A model generated the notes under the pieces. That model made no database searches. It saw only the letters and a program-made list of their open reading frames with translations, and was not told the DNA's origin. A program made the translations under genes and the position numbers. This document shows positions 22,130 to 28,559 of a stretch of 48,776 nucleotides of DNA, in pieces; the stretch's first letter is position 1; the number at the start of each line of letters is the position of its first letter. The stretch comes from a virus. The stretch is from IMG/VR virus record IMGVR_UViG_3300007734_000711, positions 1-48,776 of that record. The stretch is one strand, 5' to 3'.

Positions 22130-23404
22130 CTACGCGCCCCAGCGGATGCCGGTCAGAATCGCAATCGCGTTCGGGTCACGCGCTACGAAGTCATGCTCAG
22201 CAATCGCTCGGACAACAAACTGATCCAGCGAGAAACTCGCCACCACAGAACTGCCGTTGTGGTACGCCGCTTCAGTGCTGACATCAATGGTGAGACGCAT
22301 GGAATCGCCCAGCGCCATATCGTCAAAGTTGACGAGGTAGATTTCCGAACAATCAGAGTTCGCGCCCACGGTCAGGTTGATCGGGATGGCCGAAGTCATC
22401 TTGAAGGGATAGCCGTAGAACTTCCCAGTGGACATCTCTTCGCGATACGCGAAAGCGCCAGTCGTGGTCTGCACCGTGTTCAGGTACATGTAGGTGCGTG
22501 GCGCAAACAGCCAGCCCCAGTTGCCAGCAGGTACGTTGGCATTCATGAGTCCGAGCAGGAGCTTGCCCATGTCCGTCGCCGAGTTCGCCAGCGATGCAGC
22601 CTGACCAGCGAAGATGTTCTGCGGAGCCGCCCAGTACCGCAGACCCTTCGGCGTACCGCCCGTGCCATCACCGCGCAGGAACGCGGCGTCTTCGCTGACA
22701 GCCAGCGACCGAACAATGTCATCGCGGACAACAGCATCAGCAGCGGGAGAACCGTAGCGGATCAGGTCATTGCTGATCGCAGTCGTGACAGCCAGCTTCT
22801 TCCAAGTCAGCACGTTCTCGCTGAGCGTCGGGTTGCTGTGCGGTGCGTTGGCGTTCTCACCGATATACCCGCCAGTCACGCCACTCGCCACCTTCGGCAG
22901 GTGGAATGTGCCCGTCGGCATCGGATAGATGCGTGGCCCCGAAGCGCGAACAACCGTCCGAGCGCGACGAGCTTCCATGACATCCGTGCTGAACTCTTCC
23001 GGCACGAGGTATCCACCATCAGGGCCGATGCTTGCCGCCATCGCCTTCTGACGGCTATCAACCATCGCATCAGCGAGATCCTTGTTGCCCCAGCCAACAA
23101 GATTCTTGATCACGCCATCGAAGCCGCTGCCATCCTTGCGCGAGAGCGCGATGGCTCGAACAATCCGACCAGTGGGCGAACCCGTGGTCTTGTTCGAGTC
23201 GGTTTCACTCTTCTGCTGCGGAGCGATCGCGCCGAACAGCTTGGCCTGAAAGTCGGAACTCTCAGAGCGCAACCCACCCACGGCCTTTTCAATGCGCTCG
23301 TTGATGCCATCAAGGACATTGTTGAGTCCCTCGGCCTTCAGGACTCCCTTGACCTCTTCGCTAATCAACGCTGCAAGCTGCGACTTCGTTACTTCCTGAA
23401 CCAT
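22130..23404 (-). CDS. HK97-fold major capsid protein
   Basis: 424 residues from ATG 23404 (AGGAGAC upstream; the frame to 23446 is not needed). Residues 1-75 are a helical delta/scaffold domain (VTKSQLAALISEEVKGVLK), a linker with the likely protease cut follows, then the HK97 core: GGYLVPEEFSTDVME, TGGYIGENANAP, SNDLIRYGSPAADAVV, AFLRGDGTGGTPKGL, FGVP-like YGYPFKMTS. The C-terminal NAIAILTGIRW is typical. Forms the head shell. Confidence 0.93.
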   Translation of the reverse strand: MVQEVTKSQLAALISEEVKGVLKAEGLNNVLDGINERIEKAVGGLRSESSDFQAKLFGAIAPQQKSETDSNKTTGSPTGRIVRAIALSRKDGSGFDGVIKNLVGWGNKDLADAMVDSRQKAMAASIGPDGGYLVPEEFSTDVMEARRARTVVRASGPRIYPMPTGTFHLPKVASGVTGGYIGENANAPHSNPTLSENVLTWKKLAVTTAISNDLIRYGSPAADAVVRDDIVRSLAVSEDAAFLRGDGTGGTPKGLRYWAAPQNIFAGQAASLANSATDMGKLLLGLMNANVPAGNWGWLFAPRTYMYLNTVQTTTGAFAYREEMSTGKFYGYPFKMTSAIPINLTVGANSDCSEIYLVNFDDMALGDSMRLTIDVSTEAAYHNGSSVVASFSLDQFVVRAIAEHDFVARDPNAIAILTGIRWGA

Positions 23405-23423
23405 GATGTGTCTCCTAACACTG

Positions 23424-23615
23424 TTACGAACTGATCGGATCGGCATTCGCGATGACGGCCACCTGCACGGCTTGCAGAATGCCGAGTGTATGCCGAAGAA
23501 TTACTGCCATCGTGTCTGCGGTTGGATTCCACGTTCCGCGAGAAAGCTGTTCCTCTAACTGAGCGCGTCTATTCGCAACATTGCGAAGTAAGTGCATCGG
23601 CTCAGGCGTTTCCAT
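23424..23615 (-). CDS. Small helical protein between protease and capsid
   Basis: 63 residues, predicted helical (NVANRRAQLEEQLSRGTW, TMAVILRHTLGILQAVQ). No family recognised. It starts directly after the protease stop (TAAATG). It may be a head assembly factor. Confidence 0.6.
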   Translation of the reverse strand: METPEPMHLLRNVANRRAQLEEQLSRGTWNPTADTMAVILRHTLGILQAVQVAVIANADPISS

Positions 23616-24902
23616 TTAATGCACTCGGCCACGCGCCAGATTGATTGCTCTCTGTAACGATTCCATGGCTGGCACCGTGATCGCTGACTTCACGGCGTCT
23701 GCGATAGCTGAACGCATCGTGGCTGCATCAATTGTGAACGTCGGCTCAGCAGCCGCATCCTCGATGATGTTCATCACGACCGAATCAAGAGACTTCATGG
23801 GCATCTCTTCTTTCGGCGCTTCTTTGTAGAGTGACTTCATCACATCTGTGAGATGCACCTGTTCTGCGCGAATCTTTGTCTCATTCTTCGCGCTCAACAC
23901 CCGGCCACTCTTCATGGACATCGTGTAGGACGGCTTAGGCTGCCTATCGTCCATCGAGTCAGTCATCGCATACTCGCCGTCCTGATCTTCTCCCATATCC
24001 TCATCGTTGATGGCATAGGCAGAGGAAGACACCACCGACATCAAGCCATGCAGTTGATCCATCAATCCGCAGATGTTCTGGCAGATTTCTTTTTGCGTCA
24101 TCTGGTCAGCCAGCATCTCTGGCGTGAGTGACGCAACAATGCTTTCAGTCGCAGTGACCACCGGATGCATCTGTGCCAGTACGCCCTGCATTACGCCAAC
24201 GACCGTCATTGACATCGTGGCTTCTATGCTCGATACCTCTGGGGTATTCACATCCACTTCAGGCATCATTACGAGCGCGTCATCAGGGCTGACATCCTTC
24301 GCCGCATCATCAGGCTCAGTCACCATCACCGGATCTGGCGGCACTGACGGCGTAGGCTGTGGCCCAGATGATAGGGGAGCATCTCCGTCTACGGCCTTTG
24401 TGTCATCAATCATGCGCAATACCTCTGCGTGATCCATCAAGCCCAGCGCTTTCAGTGATCGCACGGCTTCAGGATTCATCGGGATAGCACAGAGCGACAG
24501 TTCCAGCAGTTCCCATGTCTGGATGTCATTGCCCATGCCGTTCTTCTGGTAGGTCAGAGGCTTGAATCCGATACTCGATGCACGGACTACGCCCTGCTCC
24601 CATGCATTTTTAATACGGTCTGCAAACGGATCGCCTTCCAGCCATTTCCATTCGGCCTTCACACCATGACCGGGCATGACTTCAAGCGCCGTCACTGACC
24701 CGATAGGCACTGACGCATATCCGTCAGTCCCACCGTGCGCCCACATCAGGACGGGGGACTTCATGAAGTTGGCGAAGTTGCCACCCTCAGGCACCACGAC
24801 ATCACCTTCGCGATCAGGAGTGACCGTGGAGATCATGCAGGTTGCGAGTTCAGTGGATGGCTGCAATGTCGCAGCAGTCACGGTCTGGTAGACGTATTTC
24901 AT
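23616..24902 (-). CDS. Prohead protease fused to scaffold-like domain
   Basis: 428 residues from ATG 24902. Residues 1-150 are the HK97-type S78 protease: His in VLMWAHGG (H56), Ser in VVRASSIGF (S109/S110), and ELSLCAIPMNPEA (134-146). It cleaves the capsid delta domain. The remaining 280 residues are acidic, with P-rich and M-rich stretches and long helices, so they probably act as internal scaffold. Such fusions are frequent in siphophages. GGGG lies 5 bases before the start. Confidence 0.88.
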   Translation of the reverse strand: MKYVYQTVTAATLQPSTELATCMISTVTPDREGDVVVPEGGNFANFMKSPVLMWAHGGTDGYASVPIGSVTALEVMPGHGVKAEWKWLEGDPFADRIKNAWEQGVVRASSIGFKPLTYQKNGMGNDIQTWELLELSLCAIPMNPEAVRSLKALGLMDHAEVLRMIDDTKAVDGDAPLSSGPQPTPSVPPDPVMVTEPDDAAKDVSPDDALVMMPEVDVNTPEVSSIEATMSMTVVGVMQGVLAQMHPVVTATESIVASLTPEMLADQMTQKEICQNICGLMDQLHGLMSVVSSSAYAINDEDMGEDQDGEYAMTDSMDDRQPKPSYTMSMKSGRVLSAKNETKIRAEQVHLTDVMKSLYKEAPKEEMPMKSLDSVVMNIIEDAAAEPTFTIDAATMRSAIADAVKSAITVPAMESLQRAINLARGRVH

Positions 24903-25091
24903 CGGACCCCGCACGAGCCAGTCAATGGCATGTGCGGAGACTATGGCAGGATGAATTGTAGGAAGGAAGGGGTTAATCCGAAAGATGCGACAGTGGGACT
25001 ATTAGAGCCGGGCTAGCCGCCGTAGGCGGTCCATCGTTCGACCTAACTCCGCACTGGTCCGGATACATCTCCGGTGCGTAGAACGTCGGCT
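24903..25091. other. 189-bp gap without a confident gene
   Basis: On the minus strand there are a 31-codon ORF from an ATG at about 25068 and a 5-bp hairpin CCGCC/GGCGG near 25020. Nothing here has a ribosome binding site with a convincing protein. The sequence is GC-rich near 25091 and then becomes C/T-rich (CCCCTTCCTTCC). A leader or regulatory role for the protease gene is possible. Confidence 0.4.
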
Positions 25092-25271
25092 CTACTTTCC
25101 CCTCTCCCGCTCGATCCGCTCGTCGTCGGCGGTCAGGAGCGCGGCGAGGCGCTGGGCCTCTGGCTCGGTGTAGCACAGCGCGACCTTCTGGAAGGTCACG
25201 TGGTGAACGACGGCGTAGAACGTCGGCTGGTCGGCCTCTTTGTCACACAGCAGCACGCGATACGCAACCAT
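25092..25271 (-). CDS. Small helical phage protein
   Basis: 59 residues, chosen from ATG 25271 because AAGGAGGG sits 7 bases upstream; the frame is open to 25523 but that part is a shadow of other small genes. Sequence VAYRVLLCDKEADQPTFYAVVHHV then E-EAQRLAALLTADDERIERER: a strand pair and a charged helix. Unknown function. Confidence 0.7.
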   Translation of the reverse strand: MVAYRVLLCDKEADQPTFYAVVHHVTFQKVALCYTEPEAQRLAALLTADDERIERERGK

Positions 25272-25375
25272 CACTGTCCCTCCTTCGGCCCCTGCGGGAG
25301 CCAGCCCTGCGCGACGAGATATTCGCGGGCGTAGAGGTCCATCGAGGTGTGATACCCGATGTCCTTGTCCTCCAT
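25271..25375 (-). CDS. 34-residue ORF
   Basis: Peptide DIGYHTSMDLYAREYLVAQGWLPQGP plus charged ends, which reads like a real protein and tiles exactly: its TGA shares one base with the following ATG (TGATG at 25269-25273). No strong ribosome binding site is seen before ATG 25375, so the start could differ. The ribosome binding site of the next gene lies within its last codons. Confidence 0.5.
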   Translation of the reverse strand: MEDKDIGYHTSMDLYAREYLVAQGWLPQGPKEGQ

Positions 25376-25405
25376 CCACGGCCCACGGGAGGAGATCGGG
25401 GGTCA

Positions 25406-25543
25406 TCACTTGTTCACCCACGCGGTTATCATGTCTCCGACAATGCCGAACACCACGACAGCGGACACGAACCCCAACGTTCGCAGTAGCGGCCCCGAGA
25501 ACGCCGACCAGAATGCATTCCACCCAGCTACAAACTCAGTCAT
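25406..25543 (-). CDS. 45-residue membrane protein
   Basis: ATG 25543 with AGGGAGGAC upstream. The peptide has W/F-rich N-terminus (EFVAGWNAFWSAFSGPLL) and then a hydrophobic segment FVSAVVVFGIVGDMI, residues about 24-38, so one or two membrane helices. A second small membrane protein is at 25779-25961. Possibly a holin-type or superinfection-exclusion protein; no direct evidence. Confidence 0.65.
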   Translation of the reverse strand: MTEFVAGWNAFWSAFSGPLLRTLGFVSAVVVFGIVGDMITAWVNK

Positions 25544-25603
25544 CTACGTCCTCCCTGTCTCGCGCACCGTGCGGCGGTCCCGCTGCTGCGCCGTGGGACT
25601 CAT
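25544..25603 (-). CDS. 19-residue basic ORF, tiling minigene
   Basis: ATG overlaps the upstream stop (ATGA at 25600-25603) and its TAG is directly followed by the ATG of the membrane protein. Peptide SPTAQQRDRRTVRETGRT is basic. Exact tiling with both neighbours suggests that it is translated by coupling, but chance cannot be excluded. Confidence 0.35.
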   Translation of the reverse strand: MSPTAQQRDRRTVRETGRT

Positions 25604-25782
25604 GGCTGCACCAGCGTCCGCAGGCGAGTAACCGCCACTGACAACGTCCCTGTCGGTGACGGCATGAAGTAAGCGCGCACCACCTCCCGCGCCACCCGCT
25701 CGATCTCAGCGGCCCGATCGAGGGTGTGTTCAAGTTGCTGCCGTTCCATGTCCATCTCGTCACTGTGCGTGATGCTGCTCAT
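25600..25782 (-). CDS. Small helical protein
   Basis: 60 residues. SDEMDMERQQLEHTLDRAAEIERVAREVVRAYF is a long amphipathic helix, then PSPTGTLSVAVTRLRTLV. ATG 25782 is chosen because GGAG lies 7 bases upstream and the ATG overlaps the stop before it (ATGA); an ATG at 25794 is in frame. Unknown function. Confidence 0.65.
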   Translation of the reverse strand: MSSITHSDEMDMERQQLEHTLDRAAEIERVAREVVRAYFMPSPTGTLSVAVTRLRTLVQP

Positions 25783-25961
25783 TTGATTCTCCATCGTGGT
25801 CGGCGGTTGCCCTCGTCGCGCCAATCGTCGTGCTGTCGTTGACTCACGCGCTCGACCCAGTAGTCGAGCCAGCCGAATAGGATGGCGATGCTCAGCGCCA
25901 TCGCCACCGCAGCAGCAGTGCCTGTCAGCCACGCGCCCGTGATCCATGTGAATCCATTCAT
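25779..25961 (-). CDS. 60-residue single-span membrane protein
   Basis: Residues about 7-30 (ITGAWLTGTAAAVAMALSIA and following) are hydrophobic, followed by a strongly charged tail (RVSQRQHDDWRDEGNRRPRWRIK). One membrane helix with cytoplasmic C-terminus is likely. AGGAGACAGGCC precedes the ATG, which overlaps the previous stop. Confidence 0.7.
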   Translation of the reverse strand: MNGFTWITGAWLTGTAAAVAMALSIAILFGWLDYWVERVSQRQHDDWRDEGNRRPRWRIK

Positions 25962-26164
25962 GGCCTGTCTCCTACCATTCCCTGCGACGAGAGGAATTGA
26001 TACCGTCGCCGACCCGGCACCTTGTCGCTGTTATCGCAGCCGGGGCATTCATCGGGCATCGTCCGCAGTTCCTGCGGGTGATACTCGCTGGCCCACTCAT
26101 GCACAGAGCAGACGCGCACGATGTCAATGTCCTCGCCCGCCTTCACTTTTATGATGTAGCTCAT
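25958..26164 (-). CDS. Small protein with CPGC motif
   Basis: 68 residues from ATG 26164 (GCAGGAGCAG upstream). MSYIIKVKAGED then IDIVRVCSVHEWAS, and DECPGCDN near residues 39-46. One C-x6-H-like and one CPGC pair suggest zinc binding. Function unknown. Belongs to the small-gene run under cassette D. Confidence 0.7.
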   Translation of the reverse strand: MSYIIKVKAGEDIDIVRVCSVHEWASEYHPQELRTMPDECPGCDNSDKVPGRRRYQFLSSQGMVGDRP

Positions 26165-26187
26165 GTCTCTGCTCCTGCGCTCTGCGA

Positions 26188-26388
26188 TTAGATGAATGCC
26201 TGCTCGGCTATGTCCATCTCGTATTCGCACTCATTGCAGAGGCCGTCGATCATTCCGTTGTCTGAGGACGTCGTGATGTGAGGATGACGCGAGCAGCGCC
26301 GTGCGTCGCCGGTATATTCTGAATCGCGGACATGCTCGTCGTAGCCGGTGATGTTGTCGTCTGCATCGTAGGAAATCGTGTTGTCCAT
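26188..26388 (-). CDS. Small zinc-binding-like protein
   Basis: 66 residues, acidic (ISYDADDNITGYDEHV), with CSRH and CNECEYEMD at residues about 32-57, a likely C-x2-H/C-x2-C zinc site. AGGAGAC precedes ATG 26388. The GGCCGG hairpin copy 3 lies upstream. Confidence 0.7.
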   Translation of the reverse strand: MDNTISYDADDNITGYDEHVRDSEYTGDARRCSRHPHITTSSDNGMIDGLCNECEYEMDIAEQAFI

Positions 26389-26418
26389 GGTCTGTCTCCT
26401 GTTGTGGGTGAAGGGTGA

Positions 26419-26438
26419 GGCCGGTGGATGTCCCGGCC
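26419..26438 (-). repeat. GGCCGG intercistronic hairpin, copy 3
   Basis: Minus strand GGCCGG, loop GACATCCA, CCGGCC, then TCACCCTTCA, in the gap between 26452-26673 and 26188-26388. One loop base shorter than copies 1 and 2. Confidence 0.75.
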
Positions 26439-26451
26439 TAGATGACTTGTG

Positions 26452-26673
26452 TTACCCGACCCACGTAATTCCACTGAACAGGAAATCGTTGTTCGAATGA
26501 TTCTTCCTGTCATTCACGCCTACGACCACCGGGGCGAACCGACCATCCTCGCTGACTGCGATCAGGTGTCGAACGTCTGAGATGTCCTTGCCGAGTTTCT
26601 TGCAAGCGATGACCAGTGCCCTCAGTGCGGTGGCGGCGGTGGGGTATGTCCGGTCGGTCTTGAGGAGGTTCAT
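26452..26673 (-). CDS. Small phage protein under cassette D
   Basis: 73 residues: TYPTAATALRALVIACKKLGKDISDVRHLIAVSEDGRFAPVVVG. The pattern (Y-T---A--AL), V-EDGRF-PVV) resembles small phage proteins that follow early promoters, no function known. AAGGGAC precedes ATG 26673. First gene after promoter cassette D. Confidence 0.72.
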   Translation of the reverse strand: MNLLKTDRTYPTAATALRALVIACKKLGKDISDVRHLIAVSEDGRFAPVVVGVNDRKNHSNNDFLFSGITWVG

Positions 26674-26690
26674 CGCGTGTCCCTTCGTTT

Positions 26691-26760
26691 GTTGTTAGCG
26701 TCAGTGCCAACCAACATCAATATAATATAGAAACCACATACTGCTGTCAATCGTTTATTT
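26691..26760 (-). promoter_or_regulatory. Promoter-hairpin cassette D (diverged)
   Basis: Minus strand TTGACA (26745-26750), 17 bp, TATTAT (26722-26727), followed by an imperfect inverted repeat GTTGGTTGGC / GCTAACAAC (26706-26715 and 26691-26699) around the same ACTGAC loop as cassette B. This is the only cassette outside the early region, and it serves the small-gene run before the protease and capsid genes. Confidence 0.75.
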
Positions 26761-26818
26761 TGCTCAATTTCCTTAGGGATTTCGCGTATTTTGAGAATCT
26801 TGCGGCAGGTGTAATCGA

Positions 26819-27016
26819 TTATTCCTGCGGCTTGCCGTACGCTCTGGCGTCCTCGATGGCGATGCGCATGTAGCCTGACGGCAGGTAGTGCGGCATCAGT
26901 GCGCCCTTCGCTATGTCGCGATAGACAGTCGCTCGATGCACCTGCCAGTAGGCAGCGATGTCAGCGATGGTGACGTATGGCTCAGGGTGCGTAGCGAGAT
27001 CAACGATGGCGCTCAT
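26819..27016 (-). CDS. Helix-turn-helix DNA-binding protein
   Basis: 65 residues. YVTIADIAAYWQVHRATVYRDIAKGALMPHYLPSG-MRIAIEDARAYG is the full MerR/excisionase-type HTH_17 pattern (helix-turn-helix, then a short wing and helix). Probably a transcription regulator or excisionase-like factor. It lies directly before cassette D and could act on it. ATG 27016 overlaps the preceding stop (TAATG); the longer frame to 27124 is not conserved-looking. Confidence 0.82.
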   Translation of the reverse strand: MSAIVDLATHPEPYVTIADIAAYWQVHRATVYRDIAKGALMPHYLPSGYMRIAIEDARAYGKPQE

Positions 27017-27378
27017 TAGAACAGATGCGTCTGGTGTGGATGATGCGTAGCCGCCATCATCATGATGATCGAGTCCGTGAGATGGATCACATCGTGATCC
27101 ATCAGGCATGATGCTTTGTCGCACGTAAACCGCACGGCTAAGTTTGTATCTGAATCTGGCGTGACTGGATGTATCGCATCGCCGCAGACCACGCAGGACG
27201 CGGTGAGATCGAACAGCTTATCCAGCATGTATGGATCATCTGGAAATGTGATGTTGAGGCATTCTTTCAACAGCGTCTGCTGCGGTGAGACTCTGCGTTT
27301 GACATGCATGGTCGGCACCAGCACCAGCCACGCGGGATGACGCAGCAGCCGTTCGCGGAATCTATCTATACTGCCCAT
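27016..27378 (-). CDS. Small protein with zinc-like cysteine pairs
   Basis: 120 residues: a basic helical N-terminus (RFRERLLRHPAWLVLVPTMHVKRR), then LTASCVVCGDAIHP and FTCDKASCLMDHDVIH. Four cysteines in two pairs suggest a zinc ribbon. H-rich C-terminus. GGAG precedes the ATG at 27378, which overlaps the gene upstream by 13 bases. Function unknown. Confidence 0.7.
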   Translation of the reverse strand: MGSIDRFRERLLRHPAWLVLVPTMHVKRRVSPQQTLLKECLNITFPDDPYMLDKLFDLTASCVVCGDAIHPVTPDSDTNLAVRFTCDKASCLMDHDVIHLTDSIIMMMAATHHPHQTHLF

Positions 27379-28181
27379 GGAGTCTTCTCCGGCAGCGCGG
27401 CGATCAGCCCTGCCTGATAGCGGTCGTGTTCAGCCTTACCCTCTGGCGTTCGTGCGTAGCCCCACTGCTCCATGAGATTATCGACGCGCATCTCGCACCA
27501 CAGCTTCTCGTGATCGTACTGCATGCCGTAGCTGTAGGGATGCTCCATGAAGGTCGAGCCTTCAGGGATGACAATCTCTACGCCGCGCCCCAGCGCATAA
27601 GCTGACCACCACAGCACGTTCGGGCGTTCCATGATCCATTCACGCGGTGAGCCGAATTCCATCCCAAGCAGCGCGATCTTGGTGAAGCCTTCGTGGATCG
27701 CGAGTGCGATCTGATACGCGAACGTGCAAGCCCACCATGCGCCGATGCCAATCTCCTGCTGCAAGAGTTCGCGTGGGAACTGCACTGCGTTGGGCATCGC
27801 GCCATACTGTCGTGCCTTCTTCAGGTCAGCCACATAGAGCGGCACCGGGCACTTGTTCATCCAGATCAGATCATCAGATGGCTGCGCATGCATCTCGTGA
27901 ATTTCAAACCAGCGGTCTGCGCGTAGCACACCGTTCGCATCGTAAGCGGTCGCGTTGTAGTAGCCGTTGTTCAGTCCCCAGATTTCCCATGACGGGTCAT
28001 GCTGGAACAGCGTCACATCTTTGCTGGTCGGCCCGAAGGCCATGATGACCACGCCTGTGCGCTTCGGTTCGCAGATCACGCGACCTTCCTCTGCGCTCAC
28101 AATGGAGGTCTTGGCGTTGTGTTCAGACAGCGTGATGCTGTCGATGATGCGGCTGACGCGATCTAGTTCTGCTGGTGTCAT
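27366..28181 (-). CDS. Rossmann-like protein, paralogue of 20121-21116
   Basis: 271 residues. TGVVIMAFGPTSKDVTLFQHDPSWEIWGLNNGYY, then ADRWFEIHEMH, CPVPLYV, WWACTFAYQIALAIHEGFTKIALLGMEFGS. The order G-GPTS, DPSWEIWGLN, RWF-IH, T-AY-IALAI, I-L-GMEF matches the larger protein at 20121-21116. A sugar- or nucleotide-binding Rossmann fold of the DUF115/MptE kind is a plausible guess, not proof. It could modify capsid or cell-surface glycans, see findings. Confidence 0.6.
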   Translation of the reverse strand: MTPAELDRVSRIIDSITLSEHNAKTSIVSAEEGRVICEPKRTGVVIMAFGPTSKDVTLFQHDPSWEIWGLNNGYYNATAYDANGVLRADRWFEIHEMHAQPSDDLIWMNKCPVPLYVADLKKARQYGAMPNAVQFPRELLQQEIGIGAWWACTFAYQIALAIHEGFTKIALLGMEFGSPREWIMERPNVLWWSAYALGRGVEIVIPEGSTFMEHPYSYGMQYDHEKLWCEMRVDNLMEQWGYARTPEGKAEHDRYQAGLIAALPEKTPWAV

Positions 28182-28193
28182 TGGTATTGGTAT

Positions 28194-28397
28194 CTACGTA
28201 GAAGTGTATGTGCCGTTCTCTCTGACGTATTCTTCTGCCACTTCTCTTGCGTTCTCTCCAGCCGCCACGCGCCTTCGCGCTTCCTCAATCTGAAAATACG
28301 TCAAGGTGGAACGTGGCCCCGGTGCATGACTGACAACGGTGATGGAAGATTCAGGTTGATTGAATTTGTCAGCAGGAGAATATTTGTGATCCGTCAT
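28194..28397 (-). CDS. Small HTH-like protein
   Basis: 67 residues. The C-terminal half (TYFQIEEARRRVAAGENAREVAEEYVRENGTYT) looks like a helix-turn-helix of the kind in resolvase tails or small regulators. The ATG at 28397 has only a weak ribosome binding site and overlaps the stop of an upstream mini-ORF (ATGA), so translation is probably coupled. Confidence 0.65.
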   Translation of the reverse strand: MTDHKYSPADKFNQPESSITVVSHAPGPRSTLTYFQIEEARRRVAAGENAREVAEEYVRENGTYTST

Positions 28398-28507
28398 GGC
28401 AGCATCTCAAGTTTAAGAACTCTTGTCATAACGTCTCCAATGGTGTCGGTGCCCACCATAACGTTTGAATAGCCCACTACTTTATATCGTGCGTCTGATA
28501 GCAACAA
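28394..28507 (-). CDS. Possible 37-residue coupled ORF
   Basis: From TTG 28507: SDARYKVVGYSNV, then D-IGDVMTRVLKLEMLP, a repeat-like DAR-KV-GY...D-M-RVL pattern known from small phage beta-repeat proteins. Inner starts exist at ATG 28459 and at ATG 28429, where GGAGAC lies 5 bases upstream and gives an 11-residue leader. Ends ATGA on the next start. Which start is used cannot be told. Confidence 0.4.
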   Translation of the reverse strand: MLLSDARYKVVGYSNVMVGTDTIGDVMTRVLKLEMLP

Positions 28508-28559
28508 GAATTCTTTCTCATACTAGTGGTCAGATATAGGGTTTACCCACACTCCAGCA

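Noticed and set aside
22193-23434. Plus-strand open frame of 413 codons
   Set aside because: It is the exact antisense of the major capsid gene, arginine- and histidine-rich with no family pattern, no ribosome binding site and no neighbour on that strand.
24973-25176. 67-codon frame before the protease gene
   Set aside because: It overlaps the end of 25092-25271, starts in its shadow and lacks a ribosome binding site; kept only as an unannotated gap.
25074-25226. 16-bp direct repeat around GTAGAACGTCGGCT
   Set aside because: Two copies 137 bases apart, one within a coding region encoding PTFYA and one in its downstream gap; too few copies and no other structure to call a functional repeat.
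25092-25523. 143-codon reading of the small gene at 25092
   Set aside because: Only the last 59 codons follow a strong ribosome binding site. The upstream part overlaps a membrane-protein gene and a 34-codon gene in other frames and is arginine-rich like a shadow.
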